64,000 nucleotides of DNA from Alistipes sp. (GCA_017474235.1 JAFVIB010000018.1:1-64000), one strand, 5' to 3'; positions 1 to 8,779 are shown, counted from the stretch's first letter. The notes: generated by a model not told the origin, from the sequence alone. Numbers and translations: made by a program.

Positions 1-603
1 CATCAGATAGGTCTCGTTTGTGTTCTTTACTTGGTCAGGAATGCTTGAAATAACACGCCAGAAGAGTCTTGCACCGCGTGGCTCAGAGTCAAAATACCAA
101 CGGATAATTGTACGCTCGAGAGCTGTCTGACCCGGAGCATCGCGATTTACCACTTTCTGTGACTCGCCAGCTGGAATGGTTGTATCTCGAGAGTCCTGAA
201 CAGGCGCAACCGGTGTCATATAAGCCTCATCAGGTCTGAAATCAAGGTAGTACTCTTTGTACTCAGGCTTCATCATAGCTCCTGTTGCGGCATCAATACC
301 CCAAGCCAAAATATTGGTAAGGTTTACAATAGCTACAGGATTAAATTTCTTGTTTACATCAAGGCTGCAAGTCTTATAACCTGTACTCTCTGCAACTACA
401 GTAGTCTTTTTGAAGCCTTTACGAACTTTTACCTGATAAGGAAGTGTAACTTGACGATGCTTGCGACTGTCAATAGTCAAATCTACAGGCTGATTGATTT
501 TATCACTATGGAATATAACCTTGTCCTTAGAGCCTGTAAATATAGTTGCACAAGAAGTGAGTATGAATGTGCACAAAAGTAAGATTAAAGATAGTTTTTT
601 CAT
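1..603 (-). CDS. Lipoprotein, 3' part outside window
   Basis: The reading frame is open from an ATG at 603 to the window edge (201 codons), so the C-terminus is missing. Residues 1-18 are a lipoprotein signal with lipobox LTSC, followed by ATIFTGS, a start often seen in small outer-membrane lipoproteins of unknown function in this phylum. About 60 residues of beta-rich sequence with basic patches follow, then 'YYLDFRPDEAYMTP' near residue 120 and a region with WYFDSEPRGARLFWRV near residue 175. I do not recognise a catalytic motif. It is probably membrane anchored and faces the periplasm or the cell surface. The function is unknown. Confidence 0.8.
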   Translation of the reverse strand, partial: MKKLSLILLLCTFILTSCATIFTGSKDKVIFHSDKINQPVDLTIDSRKHRQVTLPYQVKVRKGFKKTTVVAESTGYKTCSLDVNKKFNPVAIVNLTNILAWGIDAATGAMMKPEYKEYYLDFRPDEAYMTPVAPVQDSRDTTIPAGESQKVVNRDAPGQTALERTIIRWYFDSEPRGARLFWRVISSIPDQVKNTNETYLM

Positions 604-949
604 AACATTTTATTTGTAAACATTATTTCCTGTCCCGGGATATTAGTTGGGTTTACAAATAAAAAGCGTGGGACAAAACTTTATATCTGCTTTTCGAGGT
701 TCTGGAATACCTTGTGGCACAAATACAGAGTGAAGCCCACACTGAACAGTGTGAGCATTAACTTCACATCCTTTGCCACAATTGAAATTTTCCAGATTTC
801 GAAAAGCAAGAGGTAAAATTAACGCTTTTTATTTTATGTCCCCTTTTCTATTTATTTTGCAATAAAAAAGGTGGTACGAGTCGATTCAAGAGGATTCTTC
901 GGTTATTTTATCATAGGCAAAAACTTTTTATTAGTGCAAAAATATAGAT
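604..949. other. Intergenic region with long hairpin
   Basis: No gene is visible in these 346 bases. The inverted pair ATTTGTAAAC / GTTTACAAAT (612-621 and 651-660) lies just upstream of the lipoprotein start. The rest is mainly the long hairpin listed separately at 657-834, followed by an A/T-rich stretch before the end of maf. Confidence 0.6.
657..834. repeat. Long imperfect palindrome (about 178 bp)
   Basis: Nested inverted repeats fold the whole segment into one rod: AAATAAAAAGCGT (657-669) with 822-834, TGCTTTTCGA (688-697) with 799-808, TCTGGAA (701-707) with 790-796, TTGTGGCA (712-719) with 774-781, GTGAAG (730-735) with 762-767, and CACACTG (738-744) with 747-753. This could be a non-autonomous hairpin transposable element or a structured RNA. 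No clear target duplication or promoter settles it. Confidence 0.6.
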
Positions 950-1564
950 TTATTTACAATTTTGCAAATTAGTGGTGATAAAGTCGCCCAATTCGACATA
1001 GAGTCGTTGGATAGGGAGCCCCATTACATTGAAGAACGACCCCTCGATGCCCTCAATAGCTACATAGCCTATCCACTCCTGTATTCCGTAGGCTCCAGCT
1101 TTATCGAATGGACGATAGTTATCTATGTAGTAATCAATCTCTTCATCTGTGATATCCCTAAAAAATACTTTGCTTGCCACAGAGAAACTCTTTATCGTAC
1201 TCTCTGTGCGCATAGTAACACCCGTAATTACCGTATGCTCACACCCTGAAAGCATATTTAACATTCTTACTGCATCCTCGCGATCTGCCGGTTTGCCAAG
1301 TATTGTATTCTGTGCAATAACCACCGTATCGGCAGTAAGGAGTATATCGCCACGCTGAAGAGCCTTTGGATATGCTTTGCTTTTAAGCTGTGAGAGATAC
1401 TCCGCCACATCGCAAGCGGGCATTGTGGCAGGGTAGTGCTCATCACACTCAAACTTTGGTGCAAGTGTAAATTTCAGTCCGCTCTGCTCAAGAAGTTGGC
1501 GACGGCGTGGCGAGGCTGAAGCAAGTATGAGGTTATAACTCTCTAAAAGGTTGTGCAGCAACAT
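950..1564 (-). CDS. maf: Maf-family nucleoside triphosphate pyrophosphatase
   Basis: Maf proteins hydrolyse non-canonical or pyrimidine nucleoside triphosphates to monophosphates in the cytoplasm, cleaning the nucleotide pool. The 204-residue length is normal. The N-terminal substrate loop is visible as ASASPRRRQLLEQSG (residues 16-30), the central LTADTVV (about 76-82) supplies the conserved Asp, and LGKPADREDA and GAYGIQEW follow in the right order. The ATG at 1564 puts the SASPRR motif at its usual distance. The gene lies 5 bp after the FAH-like gene and is probably cotranscribed with trmD-lpxB upstream. Whether it prefers dTTP/UTP or m7GTP cannot be decided here. Confidence 0.93.
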   Translation of the reverse strand: MLLHNLLESYNLILASASPRRRQLLEQSGLKFTLAPKFECDEHYPATMPACDVAEYLSQLKSKAYPKALQRGDILLTADTVVIAQNTILGKPADREDAVRMLNMLSGCEHTVITGVTMRTESTIKSFSVASKVFFRDITDEEIDYYIDNYRPFDKAGAYGIQEWIGYVAIEGIEGSFFNVMGLPIQRLYVELGDFITTNLQNCK

Positions 1565-1569
1565 ATTCT

Positions 1570-2139
1570 CTACTTTATACAGAAGTTAAGAGGCTCGATA
1601 TTATTAAGCGTCACCACAATCTGCTCTCCGCACTCCACGCAGACCTCTGTCGGAGCTGCTATAAAGACCAAATCGCCCATTTTGAGTGTCAGCTTTTGAG
1701 AGACTGCCGATACACACTCATCAATACTCTGTTTTAGCTCTGCGACGCTGAATTTTTGACTCTTTTCGCCAACCTTCATCTCCACAACACCTTCGCCAAT
1801 CTCTGACGGCTCAATCCACTCTGTGCCGATAGCTGTAGAGCGGTCAAAACTGTAAGCCTCGTCGCAGGCTCTGCCCTCACTAAGTGCCTGCTGCATAGTA
1901 TCGCGAGCAACAAAAGTGACACCCGTAGTGATAGAGTCGTAACAGCGAGATGCAAACTTCGGAGCAATGCACTTTGCCAAACGGGTAATGCGCACAACAA
2001 CACCGCAGCCGCACACAATATCTTTCGAGAAGTGGGGCAGATAGAAGTCGTCATTGTTCCTCAATACTGCATTATCAGGACGCAGTGTGATGTATAGTGT
2101 GCCCTCTGCAAGAGCATTATTCAGTACTACTATTTTCAT
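1570..2139 (-). CDS. FAH-family protein lacking metal-binding ExE motif
   Basis: This 189-residue protein belongs to the fumarylacetoacetate hydrolase fold (2-hydroxyhepta-2,4-diene-1,7-dioate isomerase type). Family-typical stretches are PDNAVLRNNDDFYLPHFSKD (about 22-41), VVVRITRLAK, FASRCYDSITTGVTFVARD and LKMGDLVFIAAPTEV. In active relatives the strand before VVVRI carries Glu-x-Glu, which binds Mg2+ or Mn2+. Here that place reads CGCGVVVRI (about residues 43-51), so both acidic ligands appear lost. The N-terminus is also shorter and lacks the usual NYxxH loop. It overlaps lpxB by 23 bp. I infer a catalytically altered or inactive homologue; the role is unknown. Confidence 0.75.
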   Translation of the reverse strand: MKIVVLNNALAEGTLYITLRPDNAVLRNNDDFYLPHFSKDIVCGCGVVVRITRLAKCIAPKFASRCYDSITTGVTFVARDTMQQALSEGRACDEAYSFDRSTAIGTEWIEPSEIGEGVVEMKVGEKSQKFSVAELKQSIDECVSAVSQKLTLKMGDLVFIAAPTEVCVECGEQIVVTLNNIEPLNFCIK

Positions 2140-3262
2140 TTTTTAAGCTATTTACTATATCTGTTGCAAAACGCTGTGAAGCACCTTCGCCACCAATAAG
2201 GGTACTCAACTCTGCAAAGTCTGCAAGCATTTTATCCCTCTTTGAGCCACCTTTGAGTATCGAGTTAAGCTCTGCCGCTGCACTATCAATATCGACCTTC
2301 GCCACGACAATCTCTTTTACAGCCTCTCGCCCCAAGTTGATATTTACAAGCGATACATACGGTATTTTAAGCACATAGGGACGCAAAACCTCGTACAACT
2401 TAGGAATATGATATAACACCATCTCGGGAATACCCATAAGTGCCGTTTCGAGCGTCGCCGTACCCGAGGTGACAATTGCCGCCTCGGCGTGGGCAAGGGT
2501 CTGCTGTGTCTGTGAACAGAGATAACGCACAGAACTGCTTGCGATGTACTTGTCATACACGCTCCTATCAATCCACGGCACGGCTGTAACTACAAACTGA
2601 TACTCACTAAAGCGTCTTGATAGCGCAACCATATCGGGCAGATTGGCATCTATCTCCGAAATACGGCTACCCGCCAAAAGCGCGATAATCGGGCGAGAAT
2701 CAAGCCCATTCTGCTCTATAAACTCCTCCCTTGTCGGTAAAGAGCTGCGCATCTGCGCAATATCATCCACAAGCGGATTGCCACAGAAGGTCGGCTCTAT
2801 GCCTTTGCTGCGGAAATAGTCGCTCTCAAATGGGAATATGGTGTATATCCTGTCTGTGTATCTCTTCAACCCCTTTACGCGCCACTCTTTCCACGCCCAA
2901 ACCTTCGGAGCGATGTAGTAATAGACCTTCATACCTCTCTTTTTCGCCCACTTTGCGATGCGCATATTGAAAGAGGGATAGTCTATAAGTATGATTACAT
3001 CGGGATTAAAAGCAGTTATAGCCGCCTTGCACTCGTCTATTTGCGAAAATATGGTCTTCAGATTCTTCAGCACCTGCACAAACCCAAAGAACGACATATC
3101 CTTGTAGTGCTTTATCAACCCCTCTCTGCCACCAACTTCAACCATACGGTCGCCACCACAAAAAGAGAACGAGGCATTGCTGTCACTATTAGCAATCCCA
3201 CGCATCAGCTTACTGCCATGCAAATCCCCCGACGGCTCCCCCGCAATAATAAAATATTTCAT
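2117..3262 (-). CDS. lpxB: Lipid-A-disaccharide synthase
   Basis: LpxB (GT19) joins UDP-2,3-diacylglucosamine and 2,3-diacylglucosamine-1-phosphate (lipid X) to form the disaccharide of lipid A at the inner membrane. The N-terminal IIAGEPSGDLHGSKLM (residues 5-20) is the family signature. PKVWAWKEWRVK (about 123-134) and the C-terminal SGTATLETALMGIPEMVLY (about 266-284) form the nucleotide-sugar site. The length of 381 matches the family. The gene starts 22 bp after the trmD stop and overlaps the FAH-like gene, so a minus-strand operon trmD-lpxB-FAH-maf is likely. This supports a Gram-negative envelope. Confidence 0.97.
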   Translation of the reverse strand: MKYFIIAGEPSGDLHGSKLMRGIANSDSNASFSFCGGDRMVEVGGREGLIKHYKDMSFFGFVQVLKNLKTIFSQIDECKAAITAFNPDVIILIDYPSFNMRIAKWAKKRGMKVYYYIAPKVWAWKEWRVKGLKRYTDRIYTIFPFESDYFRSKGIEPTFCGNPLVDDIAQMRSSLPTREEFIEQNGLDSRPIIALLAGSRISEIDANLPDMVALSRRFSEYQFVVTAVPWIDRSVYDKYIASSSVRYLCSQTQQTLAHAEAAIVTSGTATLETALMGIPEMVLYHIPKLYEVLRPYVLKIPYVSLVNINLGREAVKEIVVAKVDIDSAAAELNSILKGGSKRDKMLADFAELSTLIGGEGASQRFATDIVNSLKNENSSTE

Positions 3263-3284
3263 ATTTTTTAGCTTTTAGCTAAAT

Positions 3285-3959
3285 TTACTCCAATAAATCC
3301 GGTCTGAGGGTTTTGGTGCGCTCGTAGGCTTGTTCCTCCTGCCACTTGGCTATCTCGGCGAAGTTGCCCGAGGTGAGGACATCCGGCACTTTCCAGCCGT
3401 TGAACTCTGCGGGGCGGGTATAGACAGGTGGAGCGAGAAGATCGTCCTGAAAGCAGTCGGTAAGGGCTGAAGCCTCGTCGCCGATAGCACCCGGAAGCAG
3501 GCGCACGACGGAGTCGGTAATAATTGCCGCAGCCAGCTCGCCGCCCGTGAGGACATAGTCGCCAATAGAGATTTCGTGGGTGATAAGGTGTTCGCGGATG
3601 CGGTAGTCGATGCCCTTATAGTGACCGCAGAGTATAATGATATTTTCGAGTGTAGAGAGTCGATTTGCCTCGTGCTGGTCATAGCGGACGCCATCGGGCG
3701 AGGTAAAGATTATCTCGTCGTACTCACGCTCGCTCTTGAGCTTCTCGATACAGCGAAAAACAGGCTCTATCTTCATAACCATACCCGCCTCGCCACCGAA
3801 AGGGTAGTCATCGACCGTACGGCGTTTATCGTCCGTATAGTCACGCAGGTTGTGGATAACAATCTCTACAAAGCCGCCCTCCTGTGCGCGTTTGAGGATA
3901 GACTCGTTAAGCGGAGAGTCCAGCAGCTCAGGCACGACCGTAATAATATCTATACGCAT
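3285..3959 (-). CDS. trmD: tRNA (guanine-37-N1)-methyltransferase
   Basis: TrmD methylates G37 next to the anticodon of several tRNAs using S-adenosylmethionine, preventing +1 frameshifts. The protein begins [20 protein letters not shown]. The trefoil-knot SAM site is seen as [14 protein letters not shown] and [15 protein letters not shown] (about 111-145), and the tail ends with the expected [19 protein letters not shown] helix. I start at the ATG at 3959; an in-frame TTG two codons upstream is less likely. With 224 residues the length is standard. The gene heads a compact operon with lpxB. Confidence 0.97.
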   Translation of the reverse strand: MRIDIITVVPELLDSPLNESILKRAQEGGFVEIVIHNLRDYTDDKRRTVDDYPFGGEAGMVMKIEPVFRCIEKLKSEREYDEIIFTSPDGVRYDQHEANRLSTLENIIILCGHYKGIDYRIREHLITHEISIGDYVLTGGELAAAIITDSVVRLLPGAIGDEASALTDCFQDDLLAPPVYTRPAEFNGWKVPDVLTSGNFAEIAKWQEEQAYERTKTLRPDLLE

Positions 3960-3971
3960 ACTCAAAATCTG

Positions 3972-4637
3972 TTAATAGTTTACCTCGCCATTCATAGCCT
4001 CGACTACAAATGGGTTATATAGTGATTCGTGACCGATAGTACTCTTCTCGCCGTGTCCCGGGTAGATAGTAACCTCGTCGCCGAGAGGGATGATATTGCC
4101 GAGAATAGAGCGGATAATTGTGCCATACTCGCCACCCGGCAGGTCTGTTCTGCCGATACTCTCACGGAAGAGCGTATCGCCCGTAAAGAGCTGTTTGCTC
4201 TGTTCGTGCAGCAGCACCACGCCACCCGGGGTATGACCCGGAGTCTTGATAACCTTCAACACTGTATTTCCAAAGCTGATGCTCTCCACTGTATCGAGGT
4301 CAATATCAATCTGCGGCACATCGACAACCGCTGCAATGCCAAACATCGCGCAACTCTGCTGTGCAGACTTACGCAAATATTCATCTTTTGACGAGAGAGC
4401 AAACTGCGCGCCGTAGCTCTGCTTGATGAAGTTTACGCCCATAAGGTGGTCAAAATGACCGTGTGTATTTACCGCCATAACGGGCTTGAGACCATTCTGC
4501 GCAATAAAATCAGCCAAACGGCTATCTTCGCCAGCCGAGCAGTTGCCTGCATCGACAATTACACACTCAAGGCTCTCATCCCAAAGGATGTATGTATTCT
4601 CCTGAATAGGATTAAAGACAAATTTTGCTATATTCAT
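3972..4637 (-). CDS. MBL-fold hydrolase (glyoxalase II-like)
   Basis: A 221-residue metallo-beta-lactamase-fold enzyme of the short glyoxalase II-like class. The first metal motif is NTHGHFDHLMG (about residues 56-66), followed by the ligands in TPGHTPGG and FTGDTLFRESIGRTDLPGG, and the last His in YPGHGEKSTIG. The enzyme probably opens a thioester such as S-lactoylglutathione or a related hydroxyacyl thiol. Bacteroidota generally lack glutathione, so the true substrate is uncertain. The start is the ATG at 4637, about 20 bp downstream of a TATCTTTG box; upstream in-frame codons run back into the divergent promoter. It lies 12 bp before trmD on the same strand. Confidence 0.9.
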   Translation of the reverse strand: MNIAKFVFNPIQENTYILWDESLECVIVDAGNCSAGEDSRLADFIAQNGLKPVMAVNTHGHFDHLMGVNFIKQSYGAQFALSSKDEYLRKSAQQSCAMFGIAAVVDVPQIDIDLDTVESISFGNTVLKVIKTPGHTPGGVVLLHEQSKQLFTGDTLFRESIGRTDLPGGEYGTIIRSILGNIIPLGDEVTIYPGHGEKSTIGHESLYNPFVVEAMNGEVNY

Positions 4638-4659
4638 ATCTTCTCGAAAATTAATGGAA

Positions 4660-4667
4660 CAAAGATA
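4660..4667 (-). promoter_or_regulatory. -7 box (TATCTTTG) of MBL hydrolase gene
   Basis: On the minus strand the sequence reads TATCTTTG, an exact match to the Bacteroidota TAnnTTTG element. It implies a leader of about 15-20 nt before the ATG at 4637. The -33 part is not clear. Confidence 0.6.
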
Positions 4668-4700
4668 ACAAATTATGTGGAAAGATAACAATTTTTGCCC

Positions 4701-4708
4701 TATATTTG
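4701..4708 (+). promoter_or_regulatory. -7 box (TATATTTG) of flavodiiron gene
   Basis: TATATTTG lies 20 bp upstream of the ATG at 4728 and is back to back with the minus-strand promoter at 4660, so the two genes form a divergent pair with about 90 bp between their starts. Confidence 0.6.
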
Positions 4709-4727
4709 CACAAAAATAGGACAAAGT

Positions 4728-5879
4728 ATGGATAATATGATTAAGTATATAGGTGTAGATGACACCGACATTGACCTTTTTGAGGCTCTCTATGATGTTC
4801 CAAACGGAGTGTCATATAACTCATATCTTATCGCCGACGATAAGGTTGCTATTATGGATGCCGTAGATATTCGAAAGTGCAATGAGTGGATGGAAAATCT
4901 CTCAGAGGCTCTCAATGGCAGAACTCCCGACTACCTTGTAGTTCAACATATGGAGCCTGACCACGCCGGTTCTGTTGCAACCGTTATTGAGCGATATGGA
5001 GATATTAAGATTGTCTGCTCGGCTCGTGCTGCGCAGATGCTTCCGCAGTTCTTTGACGGCATTGATTTTGTCGGCAGGACTATTGTCGTAGCAGAGGGAG
5101 ATACCTTGTCGTTGGGTAGCCACACGCTTAAGTTCTTTATGGCTCCGATGGTCCATTGGCCCGAGGTTATGGTCAGCTATGAGACAAAGAGCAAAATTCT
5201 CTTCTCGGCAGATGCCTTTGGCAAGTTCGGCGCACTGAGTCACGAGGAGGAGTGGGCTTGCGAGGCTCGACGCTACTATTTCAATATATGTGGTAAGTAC
5301 GGAGTTCCCGTACAGGCTCTGCTCAAGAAGGCTGCATCACTCGATATAGCGGCAATATATCCTCTCCACGGACCGATGCTGACCGAGAACTTGGACTACT
5401 ATATCGGTCTGTACGACTGCTGGAGCAAGTATGAGGTTGAGACTGACGGCGTATTTATCGCCTATGCATCAATCTATGGCGGCACTGCAGCGGTGGCTAA
5501 AAAGTTAGCCGAGATGTTGCGAGCTATGGGTGTTCCGAAGGTCTCTATTGCCGACTTGTGCCGTGACGATAAGGCTGAGGCTGTCGAGGATGCTTTCCGT
5601 ATGGGTACGCTTGTACTTGCTGCTGCGTCATACGATGGCGATGTATTCCCGCCGATGCACGACTTCCTGCATCACCTCCAAATGAAGGGTTATCGCTCTC
5701 GCCGCGTGGCACTTATAGAGAATGGCTCTTGGGCTCCGAGTGCAGCTCGTGCGATGCGTGCAATGCTTGAACCACTCAAGGAGATAGAGATTCTCGAGCC
5801 TACGGTAACTATTCGCTCCCGAATGAAACAGAGTGATATTCCTGCCTTGGAGCGACTCGCGGAACAGATAGCCAAATAA
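4728..5879 (+). CDS. fprA: A-type flavodiiron protein (O2/NO reductase)
   Basis: Flavodiiron proteins reduce O2 to water, or NO to N2O, in anaerobes, taking electrons from rubredoxin or a similar carrier. Residues 1-245 form the MBL-like diiron domain with HMEPDHAG (about 79-86, the HxExDH ligands), the His in APMVHWPE, the Asp in FSADAFGK and the His in YPLHGPM. From about 250 there is a flavodoxin domain with the FMN loop YASIYGGTAAVAKK. The 383-residue length is typical, with no extra rubredoxin domain. The start is the ATG at 4728, chosen because the upstream TTG would place the -7 box inside the gene. It fits an anaerobe meeting occasional oxygen. Confidence 0.95.
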   Translation: MDNMIKYIGVDDTDIDLFEALYDVPNGVSYNSYLIADDKVAIMDAVDIRKCNEWMENLSEALNGRTPDYLVVQHMEPDHAGSVATVIERYGDIKIVCSARAAQMLPQFFDGIDFVGRTIVVAEGDTLSLGSHTLKFFMAPMVHWPEVMVSYETKSKILFSADAFGKFGALSHEEEWACEARRYYFNICGKYGVPVQALLKKAASLDIAAIYPLHGPMLTENLDYYIGLYDCWSKYEVETDGVFIAYASIYGGTAAVAKKLAEMLRAMGVPKVSIADLCRDDKAEAVEDAFRMGTLVLAAASYDGDVFPPMHDFLHHLQMKGYRSRRVALIENGSWAPSAARAMRAMLEPLKEIEILEPTVTIRSRMKQSDIPALERLAEQIAK

Positions 5880-5880
5880 C

Positions 5881-5909
5881 AAATATCCTGTCAAAATGAC
5901 AGGATATTT
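5881..5909. terminator. Bidirectional intrinsic terminator
   Basis: A perfect 12-bp stem, AAATATCCTGTC with GACAGGATATTT, closes a 5-nt loop directly between the converging flavodiiron and SIMPL genes. A and T runs at the ends make it usable from both sides. Confidence 0.9.
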
Positions 5910-5910
5910 G

Positions 5911-6594
5911 TTATTTGTCCAATTGGAACTTAGCTGTAATATAATAACTCAACTTAATCTTCTTAAACTCAACCGGTTGTTCCGCTTCGGGAGCTGCGGC
6001 ATTGCGACTCTTTGCATAGCTGACCATAACACCATCGTTATTGTACGATAGCGGAATATTACGGTTGCTGTCGTAGATATAAATACAGCTGCCTACACTC
6101 TGCCCGACCGCCTCTGCAAGCTCTGTTGCGACCTGCTTGGCATTTACCATAGCCTCCTTGCGACATTGACTCTTATATTTGTCAATATCTGTATGTGACA
6201 CGCGAGAGATAGTAATATCCGAGATACCCATATCGCCCAATTTGTCATAGACCGCCACAACCTGCTCGGAGGTTGATAGTTGTAGCTGATATTTGGCTAC
6301 GGCAAGCGATGTGCCACGGCGGAAATAGCTGCTTGATAGATTCTCCATTGTCAGCTGCTTCTCTGTATCGATTCCGAGGCTTTTGAGTGCCGAAATCATC
6401 TGACGACGCTGCAACTCAATCTCCTGACGACCTTTGGTGTCGCTCTCATCAAGAACAATAGTGAGATAAAACTCATTTGGCACAACCTCGACCTCAGCCG
6501 AGCCGTTTACCTGAACATAGTTCTCTTCAACGCTCTGAGCCATCACCGGCAGGGTAGTGGCAAGAGCCAATAAAATAATAAAAATACGCTTCAT
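5911..6594 (-). CDS. SIMPL-domain (DUF541) periplasmic protein
   Basis: A 227-residue exported protein. Residues 1-19 form a signal peptide ending VMA-QS. The SIMPL/DUF541 core starts at YVQVNGSAEVEVVPNEFYL and includes the SALKSLGI helix and the ITISRVSHTDIDKYKSQ region followed by KEAMVNAKQVATELAEAVG, the best conserved part of the family (about residues 140-160). SIMPL proteins form periplasmic rings and are linked to oxidative-stress tolerance in some bacteria, but the biochemical role is unsettled. It is a single gene on the minus strand, sharing its 3' terminator with the flavodiiron gene. Confidence 0.88.
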   Translation of the reverse strand: MKRIFIILLALATTLPVMAQSVEENYVQVNGSAEVEVVPNEFYLTIVLDESDTKGRQEIELQRRQMISALKSLGIDTEKQLTMENLSSSYFRRGTSLAVAKYQLQLSTSEQVVAVYDKLGDMGISDITISRVSHTDIDKYKSQCRKEAMVNAKQVATELAEAVGQSVGSCIYIYDSNRNIPLSYNNDGVMVSYAKSRNAAAPEAEQPVEFKKIKLSYYITAKFQLDK

Positions 6595-6644
6595 AACAGT
6601 TCTATTTGCTACAATAATAACGCCGAATTTTGCTATTTATTGCA

Positions 6645-6676
6645 TAAAAAAAGACCCGCAGCTACGGCTACGGGTC
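6645..6676 (-). terminator. Terminator after 6694 gene
   Basis: On the minus strand GACCCGTAGC pairs with GCTGCGGGTC (one G-U) around a CGTA loop, followed by seven T. It ends the rlmD-hypothetical transcript. Confidence 0.88.
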
Positions 6677-6693
6677 ATCAGAGTCATTAAAAC

Positions 6694-7350
6694 CTATCTG
6701 TATCTCTGTATTGTGTTATACATCAACTCTTTGTCTTCGGGAGTCATTGGGCTTTCGCGGTAGAAGACTAAATCGCCATCTTTAGTGATAAACATCAGCA
6801 CAAACTTATTGTTTACATCGGGTAATTTCCACGCATTACGTAGCGAGTGGTCATTATCGGCAAAGTTAAGCGACGGTACATTTTTGCCCAACACCATCCT
6901 AACAACACTGCGAACAAGACCTGACGGAAGTTTCGTATCTGCAAGGTTTAGCACCGCATATCCCTGAATGTCAGGACTATATGTCTTGCCCTGCATACCC
7001 ATTTTACCATCTGCTTTCAACTCCTTCTCGAGTTCTCTGTTTGCGCTTTCACGGACATACGACTCTGGATCGACATAGAAGAGAAACATATGGCGTGAGC
7101 CGTAATCTGGAAGGGCAGAAGGGTCATTATTGAGTGTCACGATAGTCGGATTGACAACTCTATATGGATTTTCGGGCGATACACTATAGAGGAACTCGCG
7201 AGTAACAGCATCCGGTACTAACGGGCGAGCATTCTTGCTTGCAAGTTTAACATTTACCTCGTTTGAAGAGAGATCTTTACTGCTATTATCAGCAAATGTT
7301 GGTGTCGTCACAAAAAGAGCTACCGCCAAGAGTATATATTTTATCATCAT
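6694..7350 (-). CDS. Exported protein of unknown function
   Basis: 218 residues with an N-terminal signal peptide cleaved near PTFA-DN (about residue 21). I do not recognise a named family. The middle has MFLFYVDPESYVRESANREL, and the C-terminal 40 residues (KFVLMFITKDGDLVFYRESP, then an acidic helix) resemble the last strand-helix part of a thioredoxin-like fold, but no CxxC is present. The ATG directly follows the rlmD stop codon with no gap, so translation is probably coupled. It likely works in the periplasm. Confidence 0.7.
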   Translation of the reverse strand: MMIKYILLAVALFVTTPTFADNSSKDLSSNEVNVKLASKNARPLVPDAVTREFLYSVSPENPYRVVNPTIVTLNNDPSALPDYGSRHMFLFYVDPESYVRESANRELEKELKADGKMGMQGKTYSPDIQGYAVLNLADTKLPSGLVRSVVRMVLGKNVPSLNFADNDHSLRNAWKLPDVNNKFVLMFITKDGDLVFYRESPMTPEDKELMYNTIQRYR

Positions 7351-8760
7351 CTATCGTTTTTCAAGTTTTACAACATTCTCAACATGGTGTGTATGTGGGA
7401 ACATATCTACCGGCTGAACAGATACCACGCGATACATACCACTCATCAGAGCAAGGTCGCGCGCTTGTGTTGCAGGATTACAACTTACATATACAATGCG
7501 CTTTGGCGCAGCGTTGAGAATAACATCAATCACAGGCTCATCTACACCTGCACGCGGCGGGTCGAGGATAATCACATCGGGACGACCATTGCGGGCAATA
7601 AACTCATTATCAAGCACCTTTTTCATATCGCCTGCATAGAAAACGGTATTATCAATGCCATTTATCGCCGAATTGACCTTTGCATCCTCAATAGCCTCGG
7701 GTACATACTCTATACCAACCACCTTCTTACACTGTCGCGCGCAAAAGTTTGCAATAGTACCTGTACCTGTATAGAGGTCGTAGAGCGTATCATCAGCCTC
7801 AAGAGCGGCAGCCTCTCGCGTAATCTTATACAATTCGTATGCCTGCTCTGAATTGGTCTGATAGAATGACTTTGGACCAACCTTGAATTTAAGACCCTCC
7901 ATACTCTCAAAAATATGGTCTTTACCGGCATAGCAAATTGGGGTTTGGTCAGTAAGCGAGTCATTCCACTTCTCATTTACAAAGTATATGAGCGATGTAA
8001 TCTCAGCAAAACGCTCCTTGACAGCATCGAGTAGGGCAGTGATGCGTGGCTGGTCGTTCTCGTTGAATATTACGCAGAGCATAATCTCGCCGGTAGATGC
8101 GGTGCGGATAATAATACCACGCATAAGACCTTGATGCTCGCGGGCATTATGGAAAGTGTAGCCGTGCTCAATACAGTAAGCCTTTATAAAATCGCGAATA
8201 GCATTTGACGGCTCGGGTTGCAGGTGACACTTGTTTATATCAAGCACCTTGTCAAACATATTTGGAACATGGAAGCCAAGCGCAGGTGTGGCAGCGATGT
8301 CGCCACCTGTGGCAATCTCCTCGTATGTCAGCCAACGACGGTCGGCAAATGTAAACTCGAGTTTATTGCGATAGTAGAGCTGCTTTTTAGAGCCCAAACA
8401 TGGCTTAACCTCCGGAATTTCAACCTTGCCGATGCGTACCAGCTGGTCGTGAACCTGCGAAGTCTTAAAACGGAGTTGCTCCTCGTATGGTAGATTCTGC
8501 CACTTACAACCGCCACAGACGCCAAAATGCTCACACACAGGCTCACAGCGCAACTCTGAACGCTTTACAAAGTTTACAACCGTACCCTCCATAAAGCGAC
8601 GCTTTTTTGCCTTAATCTGCACATCTACAACATCCCCGGGGACTGTCATCGGCACAAAGACCACCATGCCGTCATAGTGACCCATAGCCTTGCCCTCAGC
8701 TGCAAGTGTTGTTATCTCTAAACCCTCAATAAAGGGCAACTGACCTCTTTTTCTCGCCAT
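7351..8760 (-). CDS. rlmD: 23S rRNA (uracil-C5)-methyltransferase, RlmD/RumA type
   Basis: This SAM-dependent enzyme places m5U in 23S rRNA (U1939 in E. coli). A TRAM RNA-binding domain occupies about residues 5-65 (ITTLAAEGKAMGHYDGMVVFV). The iron-sulfur cluster cysteines follow at CEPVCEHFGVCGGCKW (about 72-87). The methyltransferase domain has LYDLYTGTGTIANFCAR, the substrate motif DPPRAGVD and the catalytic Cys in YVSCNPATQARDL near residue 425. The length of 469 is usual. The start ATG at 8760 is preceded by a TATCTTTG promoter box. Bacteroidota often carry several RumA paralogues, so the exact uridine is uncertain. Confidence 0.93.
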   Translation of the reverse strand: MARKRGQLPFIEGLEITTLAAEGKAMGHYDGMVVFVPMTVPGDVVDVQIKAKKRRFMEGTVVNFVKRSELRCEPVCEHFGVCGGCKWQNLPYEEQLRFKTSQVHDQLVRIGKVEIPEVKPCLGSKKQLYYRNKLEFTFADRRWLTYEEIATGGDIAATPALGFHVPNMFDKVLDINKCHLQPEPSNAIRDFIKAYCIEHGYTFHNAREHQGLMRGIIIRTASTGEIMLCVIFNENDQPRITALLDAVKERFAEITSLIYFVNEKWNDSLTDQTPICYAGKDHIFESMEGLKFKVGPKSFYQTNSEQAYELYKITREAAALEADDTLYDLYTGTGTIANFCARQCKKVVGIEYVPEAIEDAKVNSAINGIDNTVFYAGDMKKVLDNEFIARNGRPDVIILDPPRAGVDEPVIDVILNAAPKRIVYVSCNPATQARDLALMSGMYRVVSVQPVDMFPHTHHVENVVKLEKR

Positions 8761-8779
8761 AACTTCGTTATTTGTGCCG

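Noticed and set aside
1149-1464. Overlapping frames within maf and other genes
   Set aside because: They are antisense or out-of-frame shadows without family features.
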